From Craspedostauros australis (taxonomy: Eukaryota; Bacillariophyta; Bacillariophyceae; Mastogloiales; Achnanthaceae): 64,000 bases of DNA. Of this stretch, positions 33,311-43,884 are shown piece by piece. The notes below the pieces were generated by a model, which saw nothing but the letters and a program-made list of their open reading frames with translations, did no database searches and had not been told where the DNA came from. Where the stretch lies: the NCBI GenBank assembly GCA_026770025.1, contig JAMXDE010000017.1, positions 1,302,001-1,366,000 of the forward strand, written 5' to 3'. Positions within the stretch are counted from its first letter, which is position 1. The number at the start of each line of letters is the position of its first letter. Position numbers and translations under genes: made by a program.

Positions 33311-34253
33311 AAGAAAGCCGAAGACGTCGGAGGAAAGATGCGTACTGCGCAGATCTCCCCAGAGGACGCAAGATCGGCGCTTACACTGAGATTCATGAAG
33401 GCAATTGAGTACGCCTTGCCGCTAGTCCAGCTCACCCAGACGCAGTGGCGATACATCATGGCGCCGGCGCTACTAGTGTCCCTGCCAAAGATGGGCTGCT
33501 CGCGAACCCAGCCAAGACATCTGGTGCACAGCACGAAATCCCTTGGAGGATTAGGCATTGTAAGTCCTGCCAATTCCCAGCTGATGGCTCAGATTCAGCT
33601 GGCTTTCGATGAGGTTCATCAGGGGCCCAGACCAGCAAGGTGATCAAGTGCTCGGTGCAAGCGCTCAAGGAGGAGCTAGGGGTAGGGAGTTCCCTATTCC
33701 AATACTTGTATGCTTGGCTCGGACATTGCACATCCAAATTCTGGATTGCTGGTCTGTGGGGTCAACTCCAGGGTACCGGCATTGAGGTGTGCGAAACAAC
33801 GACGTCCAGCGAAACGCAGTGTGAAGGTGACTCCTTTCTGATGGATATCTGGATCCGGCAGCAGGTGAAGGGGGCGCAGCTCTATCACCTGAACATGTGC
33901 ATCAAAAACTAGGGGTGTTGTGATTGTCAGACATCGTGTCAGTCGAAGGTACCAGGATCTTGTCGGAGGCACACAACGGAATACGGGCGTCCATCATACC
34001 AAGATGATGGGCGAAGCAACTGCAGAGATTACCAAGTGGTTGGTGGAAGGAGTGGCAACAGTGGTGCAGATTGATATGGTACCAAGGTATAACGCTACAC
34101 CGACCATTGGGCAAGTGGCACTGCGACAACAGGTTGTGGCGATGGTGGAAGGAGCCATATCAAGATGACATCTTGGACCTGGCTGCCTCTCCGATTCTAT
34201 GGTATCGACTGTATCAATGAAGCCAGACCCAAAGGAAGCAGTACACCCAAATT

Positions 34254-35033
34254 GTGACAGTGGCTGAAGCTCCAGCGAACGCCAAGAGAGTCTCTGTGGT
34301 TTCCACAGAACACAGAATTGAATGGGACAGGCATGTTGGGCTCGCAAAGCCTCCTGACGAGCCCACCGCCGCATATGATCCGATTGAAAACCTTGTGGGG
34401 GATATGGTGCTCCACCAGGCGACGAGGGCAGCAAACTGCAACAGACTTTTGATGGTGAGCGACAGGTCGTCCAAAGACAGGCAAGCGACATCAGTATTGA
34501 TTGTGTTTGACGTCAAATCCCAGCAGTACATGTACTGCCAAACGTTCGTTCTGAGGGCCCCAGAAGTTCACAGTGCCTATGGAAGCGAGTTAACTGGGAT
34601 ATGGGCGTCCCTTGCAATCGTCTCGGAGATTCCAGACATTCACAAGGACAGTGTGATCACCATTGCCCTGGACGGCAAGCAGGCGCTCTTGCAAGCACAG
34701 GAGGACGACTTGCTACCAAGCCAAAAGGACTGGGATGTTCTCACGGAAATCAGGAGGATCCAATGGCAGATCCTGGCTTCGCTGAAGTGGGAATGGGTGA
34801 AGGGGCACCAAGAAGCCACTGGCAAACAGCTGACAGTGATGGAGCAGCTCAACATGGAGGCCAACGAGAAAGTCAAGCAATTCTGGGAAGAAACCTGTCA
34901 GAGACCCTACGTGCGAACCTGGTCCACTGACACCAACAGGCAGCAACTCCAGCTTTGCAAAGACAACCACTCACGCGTGGACCCAGGTGCGATGAATGAG
35001 CTCCTTCAGTCTGCCTTGGCGATGAAGTATTGA
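34254..35033 (+). pseudogene. RNase H domain of the decayed non-LTR element
   Basis: The longest intact stretch of the element, 259 codons. It shows the RNase H order: Asp in LLMVSDRSSKD, Glu in SAYGSELTGIW, Asp in IALDGKQALL, His in WVKGHQE, then NMEANEKVKQFW, where relatives have Asp in a V-x-M-D-x-x-A-K context and this copy reads Asn. It lies in a different frame from the upstream RT. Confidence 0.72.
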
Positions 35034-35905
35034 TCCTCAAAGTTCCAGTGGGACGGCAACCAGCTGGACCAGGTCGATTGGCGCATGGACAAGGCAGCGC
35101 GCCAGTCCAAGCAAAACTGCAGCTTGACCATGTTCATTTTGAAGTGGGCCTCTGGATTCATTGGGGTCAACAAGAAGTTGCTCCAGACCGGACAGATGTC
35201 ATTGGTCAAATGCAAGTTCTGCAGGTGCGACGAAACCACCCAGAACGTGTTGCAATGCCCAGAACATCACGAGGCATGGACGATCGCCACCTCGAACCTA
35301 GTGGATCGCATGGCGGAGATTGGAACATCCCCACGATTGGTTAGGAACATGAGAGTGGGTTTGGTTTGGTGAAATGGAGGAGGAACGTAGGCTCGAATGA
35401 CACACAAAGTGCCATTGGATGGTCCCCACTACTGGTAGGGCTTCTGCACGAGGACTGAAAAAGCCAGTAGGAGCACTGGATGATGACGCACAAGTGCTGA
35501 TATCCAGACGCAAAAGCATGGGCTTGGGAAATGGTGTGATGGATACGGAAAGTGCCCTGGGAGGTGTGGATGACCAGGAACGCCAAAGTGCATGACGAAG
35601 AACAACACCCGGCCGCGAGGGACTTGCGCAGGCAGGTACGGAGACTGATACAAGGTGCGAGCCAGGACATCAACGAATCAGAGCTACATCTACTCCAAGA
35701 AGGCTGCAGTATCAAGTACGGTACGGAGAAACAAATGAAACAGTGGGTGAACTCTATGATAGCCATCCAAGCGGTGGTGAAAGTGCGGCAACGATCGCAA
35801 ACGATACAAGCCAAGAGGCGAGCATGGCGTCGTGGCTGGGGATGGCTTGAGAAGGGACACTTGACAGCTCGCTCAACACATTGCCCCACGGGGCCGGGGA
35901 GGTGA

Positions 35906-38900
35906 GGGTAAAGCCTTTTGGCACATCTACGATGTAATCACTGAGTTATTTATGTATATATTTGCTTTGCATACCAAAGAAAATTTAGTGTGCTCCATGA
36001 CATTATATAATATAATTCTGTGTTGTGTGGTATTCGCAAATGTTGCTGTTGCAGCTGACGCGCAGGGGTGTCACCACCAACGCTGTGCTGCTTTGCACAA
36101 CACGCCCGAAGGAGGAAACACGCAACCGAGCCAAATCGTCGACAACGTGAGGAATCAACGCGACACCGAATTTGCCACAACATCACCATCCACACCATTG
36201 AATACAATCGTGGTCTGACATCGACCGTCGTTGACGTCAGCATTTTCGTCCACGCTGAAGACAAGTCAGCCAGGTACTTGTGTCGTAGAAGCTAGCTAAT
36301 TAAATATGAACCTAATGGACAACACGGCACATCGTTTGCCAAAAAAGTAATGTTGTCCGATAAAAAATCGGCAGGATACTACCTTTTTGTCCTGAATGGG
36401 GTCGTAAAGCACGAGCTACTCACTGCGTGTGAAGGGTAACGTGGAGCTGAAAATGCGGTCTTGTGACCCACAGGTAGCAACGGGCTACTATCCCATTGGG
36501 CGTCAATTGCTCTGTACACACAAACATAGAATTCTACAGTACCTTGTCCCAGCGGGAATAGAGTGTGGAGAAATGTCCCTCCATCGACACCGCGTCTCAG
36601 CAGACGGCAGAGTACGAGCTTTTTCACCCAGAGATCGCAGCCAGCGCACTTTCTCATTTCGTCATGTCGTTCTTGCCGCGAGGTAATCTTGCCCCTTGGT
36701 CTTGCCAAACGGACAAGCAGGTTCTGCCTCGCTTCCATCAGCGAAAACAGCGCTGAACACCGCATTCGACACGCACCAAAACACCACCAACGGCTTTTCT
36801 TCACCAACGTCCCTTCCACGACTGCTCACGCATCGTCCGTCCTTCGTCCGTCCGCGACTCATGTCAAACGCTGCCCCAGTGAAGCCACAAGAACTCTCAC
36901 AAGGGCGCCTTATTTGACATGTCTTGGAATGACTGCTTATGTGCGGTCATCCTTGCAGTTGCCCTTCCAAAGCGAATTCTGATCGCGTTGATAGTTTCTG
37001 GGACAACCACCACGAAAATTGCAGAATTCGGGATTCGATACATATGCTCGCGACTGACGTTCATTTCCGCAAGTTCTGCTTCTGGCTTCTTTCTTGCCGA
37101 CCTGTACAAGCCATCAATGCAAAATTGAGCTTCGATGGGTGCATGCATGTCACCTGTACTACTACGATCGACTTGTACATGCCACCTTCATGTGAACACA
37201 ACAGGATGAGTGGCAACGATCCAACAACTGTCCAAGCCCTGGCGCCGCAAAAGGCACCCATCGGACATGGTCGGGATGAAGCGCTCCCAATCTCAGGTGA
37301 TGTGAGGCGAACCCAACTCGACTTGAATCAGATCAACTCAGATCATTCCATTCACTTCACAACCGTGCCAACCAAGCACCGTCATGTCAACATACTCGGA
37401 GCACAGAGCAGGACAACACATGGAACGCAACCGCGAATTGTGAGCAGAGGCAAAAGCATTTGACTCAGTCGTCGTCCCATCGGTGGATCCATCGTGTTGG
37501 TACCAAGATGTGGAATGGTGCACAGATCTTCGAGAGCATCTATCGAGTCTCTGTCTAGAATTTGAATGGAAGCCTCCGCTGTTGACATGCAGACTGAAAA
37601 TATGCCATACACAAAAACCATCTTTTCTCTCCATCTGTGTTCGCTGGTTGTTCTCTTTGATCGTACATTCATCACTTGACATCTGTGCTTGTACGTCACC
37701 TCGCCCATCAAAGTATCGAGGTCATCTTCGACATTCTGGTTCCGATCACCATCATCACCAGAAGCAGCGCAAGACACAACAAACTTCTCCGGAAAGAGAG
37801 AGAGAGAGAGAGTGCTTTGTGATCCATCACCTGGAGTTTTTTTGCCAACGACAACAATGGTCGCTGGTGTGGTTTTGTGTCGCAAACAAAGAAAGCGGAA
37901 GAAAAACGGTCGGCTGATGATGCTTTTGCGCTTAGATCGTACGTCAAACACAACTCTCATGTCGCGCAGGACTTCGGGAGATAGAAAGGAGCCGTGGTTT
38001 GCGGCTCCTCCCGGAACCGTGCCAGAACATGGAATACGTAACCATCATCACCCACAGTAAAGTACTATTACTATTGTTATGACGAAGACTTGTTCAACTC
38101 TTCTCGCCACAAACACAAGGACATCATCCACATTCGCGGACTATGCCCATGTCAGCTCCTCTTGAACAAGACACTTCCAGCAGCATGAAAAACCGCATTC
38201 ATGGTAGCGTTCTCCCCAAATGTGTGCAAAGCTACCACAAATACCCCGATTGTTGGGAACAAAACAACAAACAAAGCGACACAAACGAACCCAAGATTGA
38301 GGCGAGGATGACAAATCCATCTGTTTCGGAAAGTCCGGGAATGACCCGTCTGACGCGGTGTTGTTTGCATTCTTTGCCCGCGAGGAGAATCCCACAGTCC
38401 TTTCGCGTTGTCGCAAAATTCGATGACAAACACCGACACAAAGTCGCGCGTCTCTTGCGCCGATGCGAGTAACGACAACAGTGACAAGAGTAGTAGTAGA
38501 ACCTCGAACAGGGAGTGGCGCATTGTTTGCATTTGCCTTGTCCACAACAGAGAGCACGCTTCTACATCGCACCCCGCAATACAACAGAGGAGCAGGCACA
38601 GGAATAGAGAGGCATCATTGGACCCGCAAAGCGATTCTTGGGCCCGAAGTGAACGGCATCCAAAGAGTCGAGGACGTTGCACCGTGTTGGCTCATAAGTT
38701 GCAGGGAAATCATAGCTCGTACTCGTACCAACTTGCCCAACTTGCCCAACTTGCCCAACTCTTGCTCACTTGTGCACAGACAGGCCAAGCAAGACACAAC
38801 AAGACACACAATACTGTCAGACGAGCGACGTGGACGTGGACGTGGAGGATACTTAATTTTGGAAGCCAAGGTCCTCTAGGTTGTATTCAACGAGTGTTCT

Positions 38901-39016
38901 GGAGTGAAGTGAAGCCAAGTGGAGTCAAGTGGAGTCCTGGGACGCCAGAGCATACTTTACAGAAGCACGAGTAGAGCAACCTTGGCGCCAACGGCACACC
39001 CTGGCGGCACACAAGA
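35906..39016. other. 3.1-kb region between the non-LTR element and the STAND ATPase gene, no supported gene
   Basis: It contains an (AG)n run at about 37797-37811 and TTGCCCAAC repeats at about 38731-38759. The open frame at 38152-38682 (minus) includes a signal-peptide-like segment (MRHSLFEVLLLLLSLLSLL then ASAQE), and a TM-like segment lies in another frame close by, but no continuous gene can be built. Promoter and 5' UTR of the plus-strand ATPase gene should lie at the right end. Confidence 0.5.
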
Positions 39017-42000
39017 ATGCTAACCAAGATGACATCTGCCACCGCGGATGATCGCGATGCCCAACGTGGAGACATTAGGAAGCCCACCGGCAAGGCCTCC
39101 TCCATCGGCATTTCCGCGCGAACCGACGACATGCAGAGCATGACCAGCAGCACCAGTGCCAGCATCGGCAACAGCCACGACCACGGCCACAGACAGAGCT
39201 TCACCCATGGCCAGGGTCGCGGCCACAATCTCGAGCTGACGGACGACTCGGCCAGCCACCTGACAACCACCTCGCCCTTGCCCTTGCCCATCCACGTCAA
39301 CGAGCCGTCCAACCACTTCTCGCGAGGGACCTTCCACAGCCCGCGCAGCACCACGACAGCCAGCAGACTGTCATTGGGCAGCTCCGCGGACTCCACCTTC
39401 GCCGGGACAGCGCATTCCGGAAGCACTGGACGCACTGGACGCACTGGGCGAACTGGACTCACGGGACGCACTGGACATACTGCGCGTACTGGACAGACGG
39501 AGCCCACCGCTCGCACGTCACGGAGCGGAGAGGCGAGGCTCGCAACCCAGTCCTCGACGGCCAGTTCGCTCAAGCTCGTCCAATTCTCCCAATCAAGACT
39601 GCAATCCAACATCTCGCAGACCTACTTCGAACGGCACAAGGAGCAGCGCACCATCGACCGTGCCGTGCAGCAGCTGCTTGACCCCGCCCGGGAATCCAAC
39701 ATCATCAAGACCTGCATTCCGCTCTCCGGGCTCTCCGGGAGCGGCAAGTCGACTCTCGCCACCTCCTACGTACAGGAGCAGGCCAGACGACACGCCTCTC
39801 CCAATCCCGCAATCGACCCCGCTCGTGCGCGTGCTCGTGCTCGTGGACATATCTACGCCTTCTGCAAGTTCCAGACCACCTACGCGGAGCCATACTCCGG
39901 CATCCGCGCGATTTGCGTTGACATCTGCCATCAGCTATCTTCCATGAATGCCCAATCATTTGCCCAGGATGCCACTGCGGACTTTGCCACCGATGCTCGA
40001 GCGGCCAACGGCACAGGCACAGGCACAGAAGTCGAACCACCCGAGGGATCACCCCAAAATGTCCTCAAAGACGTTCGCCAAGCCATGATGGCAGAATTGG
40101 ATGCTACCGAAGTCGCTGGGCTGTGCAAGTTCATCCCCAACTTGGTGGACGTCATCGGCGCTGATTCTATGCACGCAGCCATGCGCGGACATTATCACAA
40201 CGACACCGCAGGACCATCGCAAACTGGTGTCGATGATGACGGCGCAGGATTTTCTGCGACGCCATCTGCTTCGCAGCGAAGCAACGTCATGCTCACCTCC
40301 GCCATCGTCAATGGCGGCAGTGGCGACAACGGCGGCGACCTTCCGGAGACTGGCTACAAGGAGATGTCGGATCGATTTCGATTTGCGTTGCGTTCATTTC
40401 TCTCCATTGTTTGTCGTTTTGTCCCCGTCATCATGGTATGCGACGACATCCAATGGGCCGACACGGCTTCGTTGGACCTTCTTCTGCTGTGGATGTCGGA
40501 CACCACGATCGTCGCATTGCTCCTCATGATTTGCTACCGATCCAACCATGCCCAAGATGCCAGTATCTCCAAGACCCTCAATGTCCTCGAAGACTGCAGG
40601 CGGGATCGATCCGTCCGTGTCATCCCCATCGCTATCTCCAACCTCTCGCCGGACCAAGTCAACAATTTGCTGCAACTCTGGCTCAATCAAGAGAAGGCCC
40701 ATTCCACCGCAGTCATGCTTTCACCAACCTCTTCGCCAGGGCAATCTTCCGAGGCCACAACAGCAGCAGCAGCAGTAGCAGCAGCAGCAGCAGAATCAAC
40801 ACAAGCAGAAAATCCGTTCGAGGCCACAGTGTCGCTTGCAAACATCGTACATCGCAAAACAGATGGCAACATCTTCTTTATCCAGCAACTCCTCTTCCTG
40901 CTCATATCCCAAGATCTCCTGGCTTACAATGTCGGCATGCATAGATGGATCTGGAACGACCAGGACATCCGAGAGCAAATGCCAGCCACAATCAACGTCG
41001 TCGACATCATGAAACAAAAGTTGAACGACCTGACAGGCGTCCAGCACATCCTTCCCATGCTGTCATGCCTCGGAACCACGTTCACCACATCACTGGCCAA
41101 GACCATCCTTCAAGGCTTCCAGAACGACGACGACCACCAAAGTTTTTACACAACCATCTACAAGCAGCCTGTTCCCAGCTTCGAAGACTGCCTCAAGATT
41201 TTGAAACTGTGCGAAGATCAAGGTTTGCTCGAGGTCATCAGCTCGAGGCATTTCGGAGAAGTCACGGACGCCGTTGTGACCACCAACACTGACATGGGTG
41301 GCAACGGTGGTAACACCAGTGCCACTGGTCCCACACAGCATGCGGTCAACCAAACAGCAGATGAAAATGGCGATATCGTCTACGCCTTCGTCCATGACCG
41401 CGTACAGGAGACCGCGCATGAACTCCTGGAGGAGGTGCATGGAGAAGAGATGAAATTCCGCATGGGGACAATTCTGCTCCGAGCGGCCACATCCACCCAC
41501 GCCGATTCAGCCAGCAAGATCACACAGCATCAGCACCAACCAGAGGAGGAAGAAGTGCAGCACCTGTTTTTGCTTCTCAACTTGATCAACACCAACCTGG
41601 ATCTGCTGACCGATCAAGCAGAGCGGCACCGTATCGCGCTCCTCAACCGTCATGCGGGCATCAAGTCCATCTCGTACTCTGCTTTCGCGTCTGCGCTGGA
41701 ATTCTTCGAAAACGCCCTGCACCTGTTGCCAGACGAAGGTGCAGTCAGTCACGCAGATAGCAGCGGCAACGTCGGCACCGTGAATGCCAGAAATGCAAAC
41801 GCCCGTGGCGATGCGAACGACGACATGCGCGTGGAGCTCTATTCCTCCCTCACCGAATGCGCCTTCATCTCCTCGGCGATCGAAAAGGCAAAAGAACACG
41901 GCAGCTACGTCATCTCGCAACCAGGCATCGGAATGATGCAAAAGATCCGCGTACAACACATCTTCATGGACATCCAGCTGGCCGAGGCGGCCCACGACCG

Positions 42001-43417
42001 CGCCGTGGATGCAACGTCGTTGGGGCTGAGCGTGCTGCGGGAATTCGGATGCAAGTTCCCAAAGCGGTCGCTAAGTCGGACCATCTCGCTCCTGCGTGGT
42101 CTGATGAAGTACAAGTCGATGGCCAAGACATGGACGATGGAGACTTTTGATGCCATCCCGCTCGCGGATGAAACAGAATGCGCCGTTTCCAAGACGTTGG
42201 ATAAGTTGGTGACTGCATCGTACTTGACGTTGCCAGAGTTGATGCCACTGGCCGTCCTCAAGGGCGTGGACCGTGCGTTCGAACATGGCATTTCGACTTA
42301 CACACCACCCTCGTTGCTGCTCCTGGGGCTCCTGCTGGGATTTGTGCTGGGCGAGTTCGAGACTGGATCGAAGTGCGCCAACCTGGCCCTGTCCATGCTC
42401 CCGAGACTCAAGAACCGAGGATCGCAAGCCCGCACGACCTTCATGTGCCACGGATCCGTGCTCAATTGGACCATGCCCTTCCGGCAATGCATCCCGCAGC
42501 TGATCAAGGCCCATTCCATCGGCATGGCAACGGGCGACGTGGAATCCGGGTGCTGGGCGATGTATTTCAACCTCGACATGTGCTACCTCGCAGGGTCGTC
42601 GCTGATATCGATGGAGGAAGACATCGCGACGTACACCAAGATGGCGCTTGACTTCGAGCAGAGCAAGATGCACGACAGCATGTGCATGCTCTGGCAGCTG
42701 GTCGCCAACCTGCGCGGCCTGTCGGAAAACCAGACTCTGCTGATTGGCGATATCTTCGATGAACGCCAGGCGTTGGAGAAGTACGCGGAGCAGAAAGACG
42801 TGTACATGGAAGCATTCGTGAAGAGGAACAAGGTGTACGCTGCCGTCACCTACGGCGATTTCAGGCTGGCTGCCGATCTTTGCATTGACGTATACCAAGC
42901 CGTCATGACGAACCATGCTGGCCAGGCTGGATGCATGTACATGACCTTCTGCGCCGCGCTGTCGTGCTTTGCCGCCATATCGAAGCAAGACGCGAAGCGA
43001 TCGCAGCAAGGCAAGAAGTACCGGACATTGGGCAAGCAATGCATGAAGAAGCTGGAGGAGTGGGTGAGAAAGAAGGGCAACCCCAACTGCGTCCATTACT
43101 TGTCGATGGTGGAAGGAGAGCGAATGGCAGCCAAGGGAGAGAGGATGAAGGCCGATCGCTTTTTCCGGGATGCCATCCGGCTTGCCGGCCGACGTGGGCT
43201 CATCCAGGACCAGGCACTGGCGAATGAGCGACTGGCGGAGCGCTGGATTGCCTGGGGCGATAAGGACACGGCCAAGTTCCACTTCGACGAGGCCACTGTG
43301 CTGTACCGAGAGTGGGGCGCCGACGGCAAGGTCGTTCAGCTCGACACCAGATGCTCTGAGATTTGGAAACCACCGATGGAGATTAATGTCAATGCCGAGC
43401 ACAGTTCTTCGTCGTAG
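39017..43417 (+). CDS. STAND/AAA_16 signalling ATPase with TPR-like C-terminal half
   Basis: A 1466-aa protein. After a disordered 190-residue head with a (TGR)n-type repeat, SQTYFERHKEQRTIDRAV leads into a P-loop ATPase: Walker A GLSGSGKST (about residues 236-244), FCKFQTTYAEPYSGI, Walker B VIMVCDDIQWAD (about 471-482), a sensor-like LLLMICYRSN, and a winged-helix-like part with HRKTDGNIFFIQQLL. From about residue 830 the protein is helical and repeat-like, ending in EATVLYREWGADGKVVQL. This ATPase plus helical-repeat module is known from bacterial kinase/histidine kinase/cyclase fusions and from soluble adenylyl cyclase, where it acts as a signal-sensing switch. Here kinase and cyclase are absent, but the next gene, in convergent orientation, supplies both. 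No intron is needed. The ATG at 39017 is the first in frame. A partnership with the neighbour is inference. Confidence 0.82.
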   Translation: MLTKMTSATADDRDAQRGDIRKPTGKASSIGISARTDDMQSMTSSTSASIGNSHDHGHRQSFTHGQGRGHNLELTDDSASHLTTTSPLPLPIHVNEPSNHFSRGTFHSPRSTTTASRLSLGSSADSTFAGTAHSGSTGRTGRTGRTGLTGRTGHTARTGQTEPTARTSRSGEARLATQSSTASSLKLVQFSQSRLQSNISQTYFERHKEQRTIDRAVQQLLDPARESNIIKTCIPLSGLSGSGKSTLATSYVQEQARRHASPNPAIDPARARARARGHIYAFCKFQTTYAEPYSGIRAICVDICHQLSSMNAQSFAQDATADFATDARAANGTGTGTEVEPPEGSPQNVLKDVRQAMMAELDATEVAGLCKFIPNLVDVIGADSMHAAMRGHYHNDTAGPSQTGVDDDGAGFSATPSASQRSNVMLTSAIVNGGSGDNGGDLPETGYKEMSDRFRFALRSFLSIVCRFVPVIMVCDDIQWADTASLDLLLLWMSDTTIVALLLMICYRSNHAQDASISKTLNVLEDCRRDRSVRVIPIAISNLSPDQVNNLLQLWLNQEKAHSTAVMLSPTSSPGQSSEATTAAAAVAAAAAESTQAENPFEATVSLANIVHRKTDGNIFFIQQLLFLLISQDLLAYNVGMHRWIWNDQDIREQMPATINVVDIMKQKLNDLTGVQHILPMLSCLGTTFTTSLAKTILQGFQNDDDHQSFYTTIYKQPVPSFEDCLKILKLCEDQGLLEVISSRHFGEVTDAVVTTNTDMGGNGGNTSATGPTQHAVNQTADENGDIVYAFVHDRVQETAHELLEEVHGEEMKFRMGTILLRAATSTHADSASKITQHQHQPEEEEVQHLFLLLNLINTNLDLLTDQAERHRIALLNRHAGIKSISYSAFASALEFFENALHLLPDEGAVSHADSSGNVGTVNARNANARGDANDDMRVELYSSLTECAFISSAIEKAKEHGSYVISQPGIGMMQKIRVQHIFMDIQLAEAAHDRAVDATSLGLSVLREFGCKFPKRSLSRTISLLRGLMKYKSMAKTWTMETFDAIPLADETECAVSKTLDKLVTASYLTLPELMPLAVLKGVDRAFEHGISTYTPPSLLLLGLLLGFVLGEFETGSKCANLALSMLPRLKNRGSQARTTFMCHGSVLNWTMPFRQCIPQLIKAHSIGMATGDVESGCWAMYFNLDMCYLAGSSLISMEEDIATYTKMALDFEQSKMHDSMCMLWQLVANLRGLSENQTLLIGDIFDERQALEKYAEQKDVYMEAFVKRNKVYAAVTYGDFRLAADLCIDVYQAVMTNHAGQAGCMYMTFCAALSCFAAISKQDAKRSQQGKKYRTLGKQCMKKLEEWVRKKGNPNCVHYLSMVEGERMAAKGERMKADRFFRDAIRLAGRRGLIQDQALANERLAERWIAWGDKDTAKFHFDEATVLYREWGADGKVVQLDTRCSEIWKPPMEINVNAEHSSSS
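39421..39497 (+). repeat. coding 9-bp minisatellite (Thr-Gly-Arg repeats)
   Basis: About eight copies of an ACTGGACGC-like unit within the disordered head of the STAND ATPase, translated as repeats of T-G-R and variants. Confidence 0.8.
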
Positions 43418-43664
43418 AACGGGATACCATGCCGTTACATGGTATGGGACGTGGCGCCTCTCCAGAGACAGACAGACAGAGAGGCGGAGAGAGAGAGAGG
43501 CGGAGAACATTGGAGACTGCATCCCGTGGCACTCACGAGCGGAGTCTCCGGCAAGTACGGCAAGTTTTGCACAAGCGGCGAAGCAATTTTGAGAACAATT
43601 ATAATTCAACTCCGGGTGCCCTCTTCTTGATGTCCTCTCCTGTTTCTACAAGCACTCGATGTTC

Positions 43665-43691
43665 GTTACATCATGTAGAATGTGATGTAAC
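43665..43691. other. stem-loop, 9-bp perfect stem
   Basis: GTTACATCA (43665-43673) and TGATGTAAC (43683-43691) are exact reverse complements around a 9-nt loop. It lies in the 467-bp gap between the converging ATPase and receptor genes and could act in 3' end formation of either transcript. Confidence 0.6.
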
Positions 43692-43793
43692 ATGAATTGG
43701 GATGGCATGACGAGTCCGATTTTATACTTGCACTCTCTAGAGTTGATCGTAGTTGTGTGAGCGATGGTATTGTATGAGCTACATACTTCGTTG

Positions 43794-43851
43794 GGCACCT
43801 GTCCTCGGACGAGCACCGTAGCTCGCACAAGTACGGTGCTCGATAGGTGCC
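43794..43851. other. long stem-loop in shared 3' region
   Basis: CGAGCACCGTA (43810-43820) pairs perfectly with TACGGTGCTCG (43832-43842) around an 11-nt loop. GGCACCT (43794-43800) pairs with AGGTGCC (43845-43851) outside it, across an asymmetric 9/2 internal loop, giving 18 bp in total. It starts 34 nt past the stop of the minus-strand receptor gene, so it would lie in that 3' UTR, and about 380 nt past the stop of the plus-strand ATPase gene. Confidence 0.68.
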
Positions 43852-43884
43852 GTCCGCGCTGACGTTGTTGATCCTGACCGTTTC

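Larger units (their letters stand above)
29656..35905 (+). mobile_element. decayed non-LTR retrotransposon (RT + RNase H + zinc-knuckle-like end)
   Basis: The reading frame of a LINE-like element is broken by many stops and frame changes, so this is a dead copy. Order: a basic start (MVRTGAKNGSGK at 29656); a segment of unknown function at 30525-31172; a linker with DRIWTPEL and an HFDHCKA stretch matching the H-F-G-H-Y-K-A motif before RT; the RT palm at 32433-33310; a link to RNase H at 34254-35033; a C-x2-C...C end at 35085-35372; and a C-terminal W-x2-RN segment at 35552-35905. This order and these motifs match elements common in diatom and other stramenopile genomes. No apurinic-type endonuclease was recognised. 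The 5' end is uncertain. Confidence 0.8.

Noticed and set aside
37382..37960. 192-codon minus-strand open frame
   Set aside because: No domain, overlapped by comparable frames on the plus strand, and contains a purine microsatellite.
42071..43609. 512-codon minus-strand open frame
   Set aside because: Antisense shadow of the helical half of the STAND ATPase gene.
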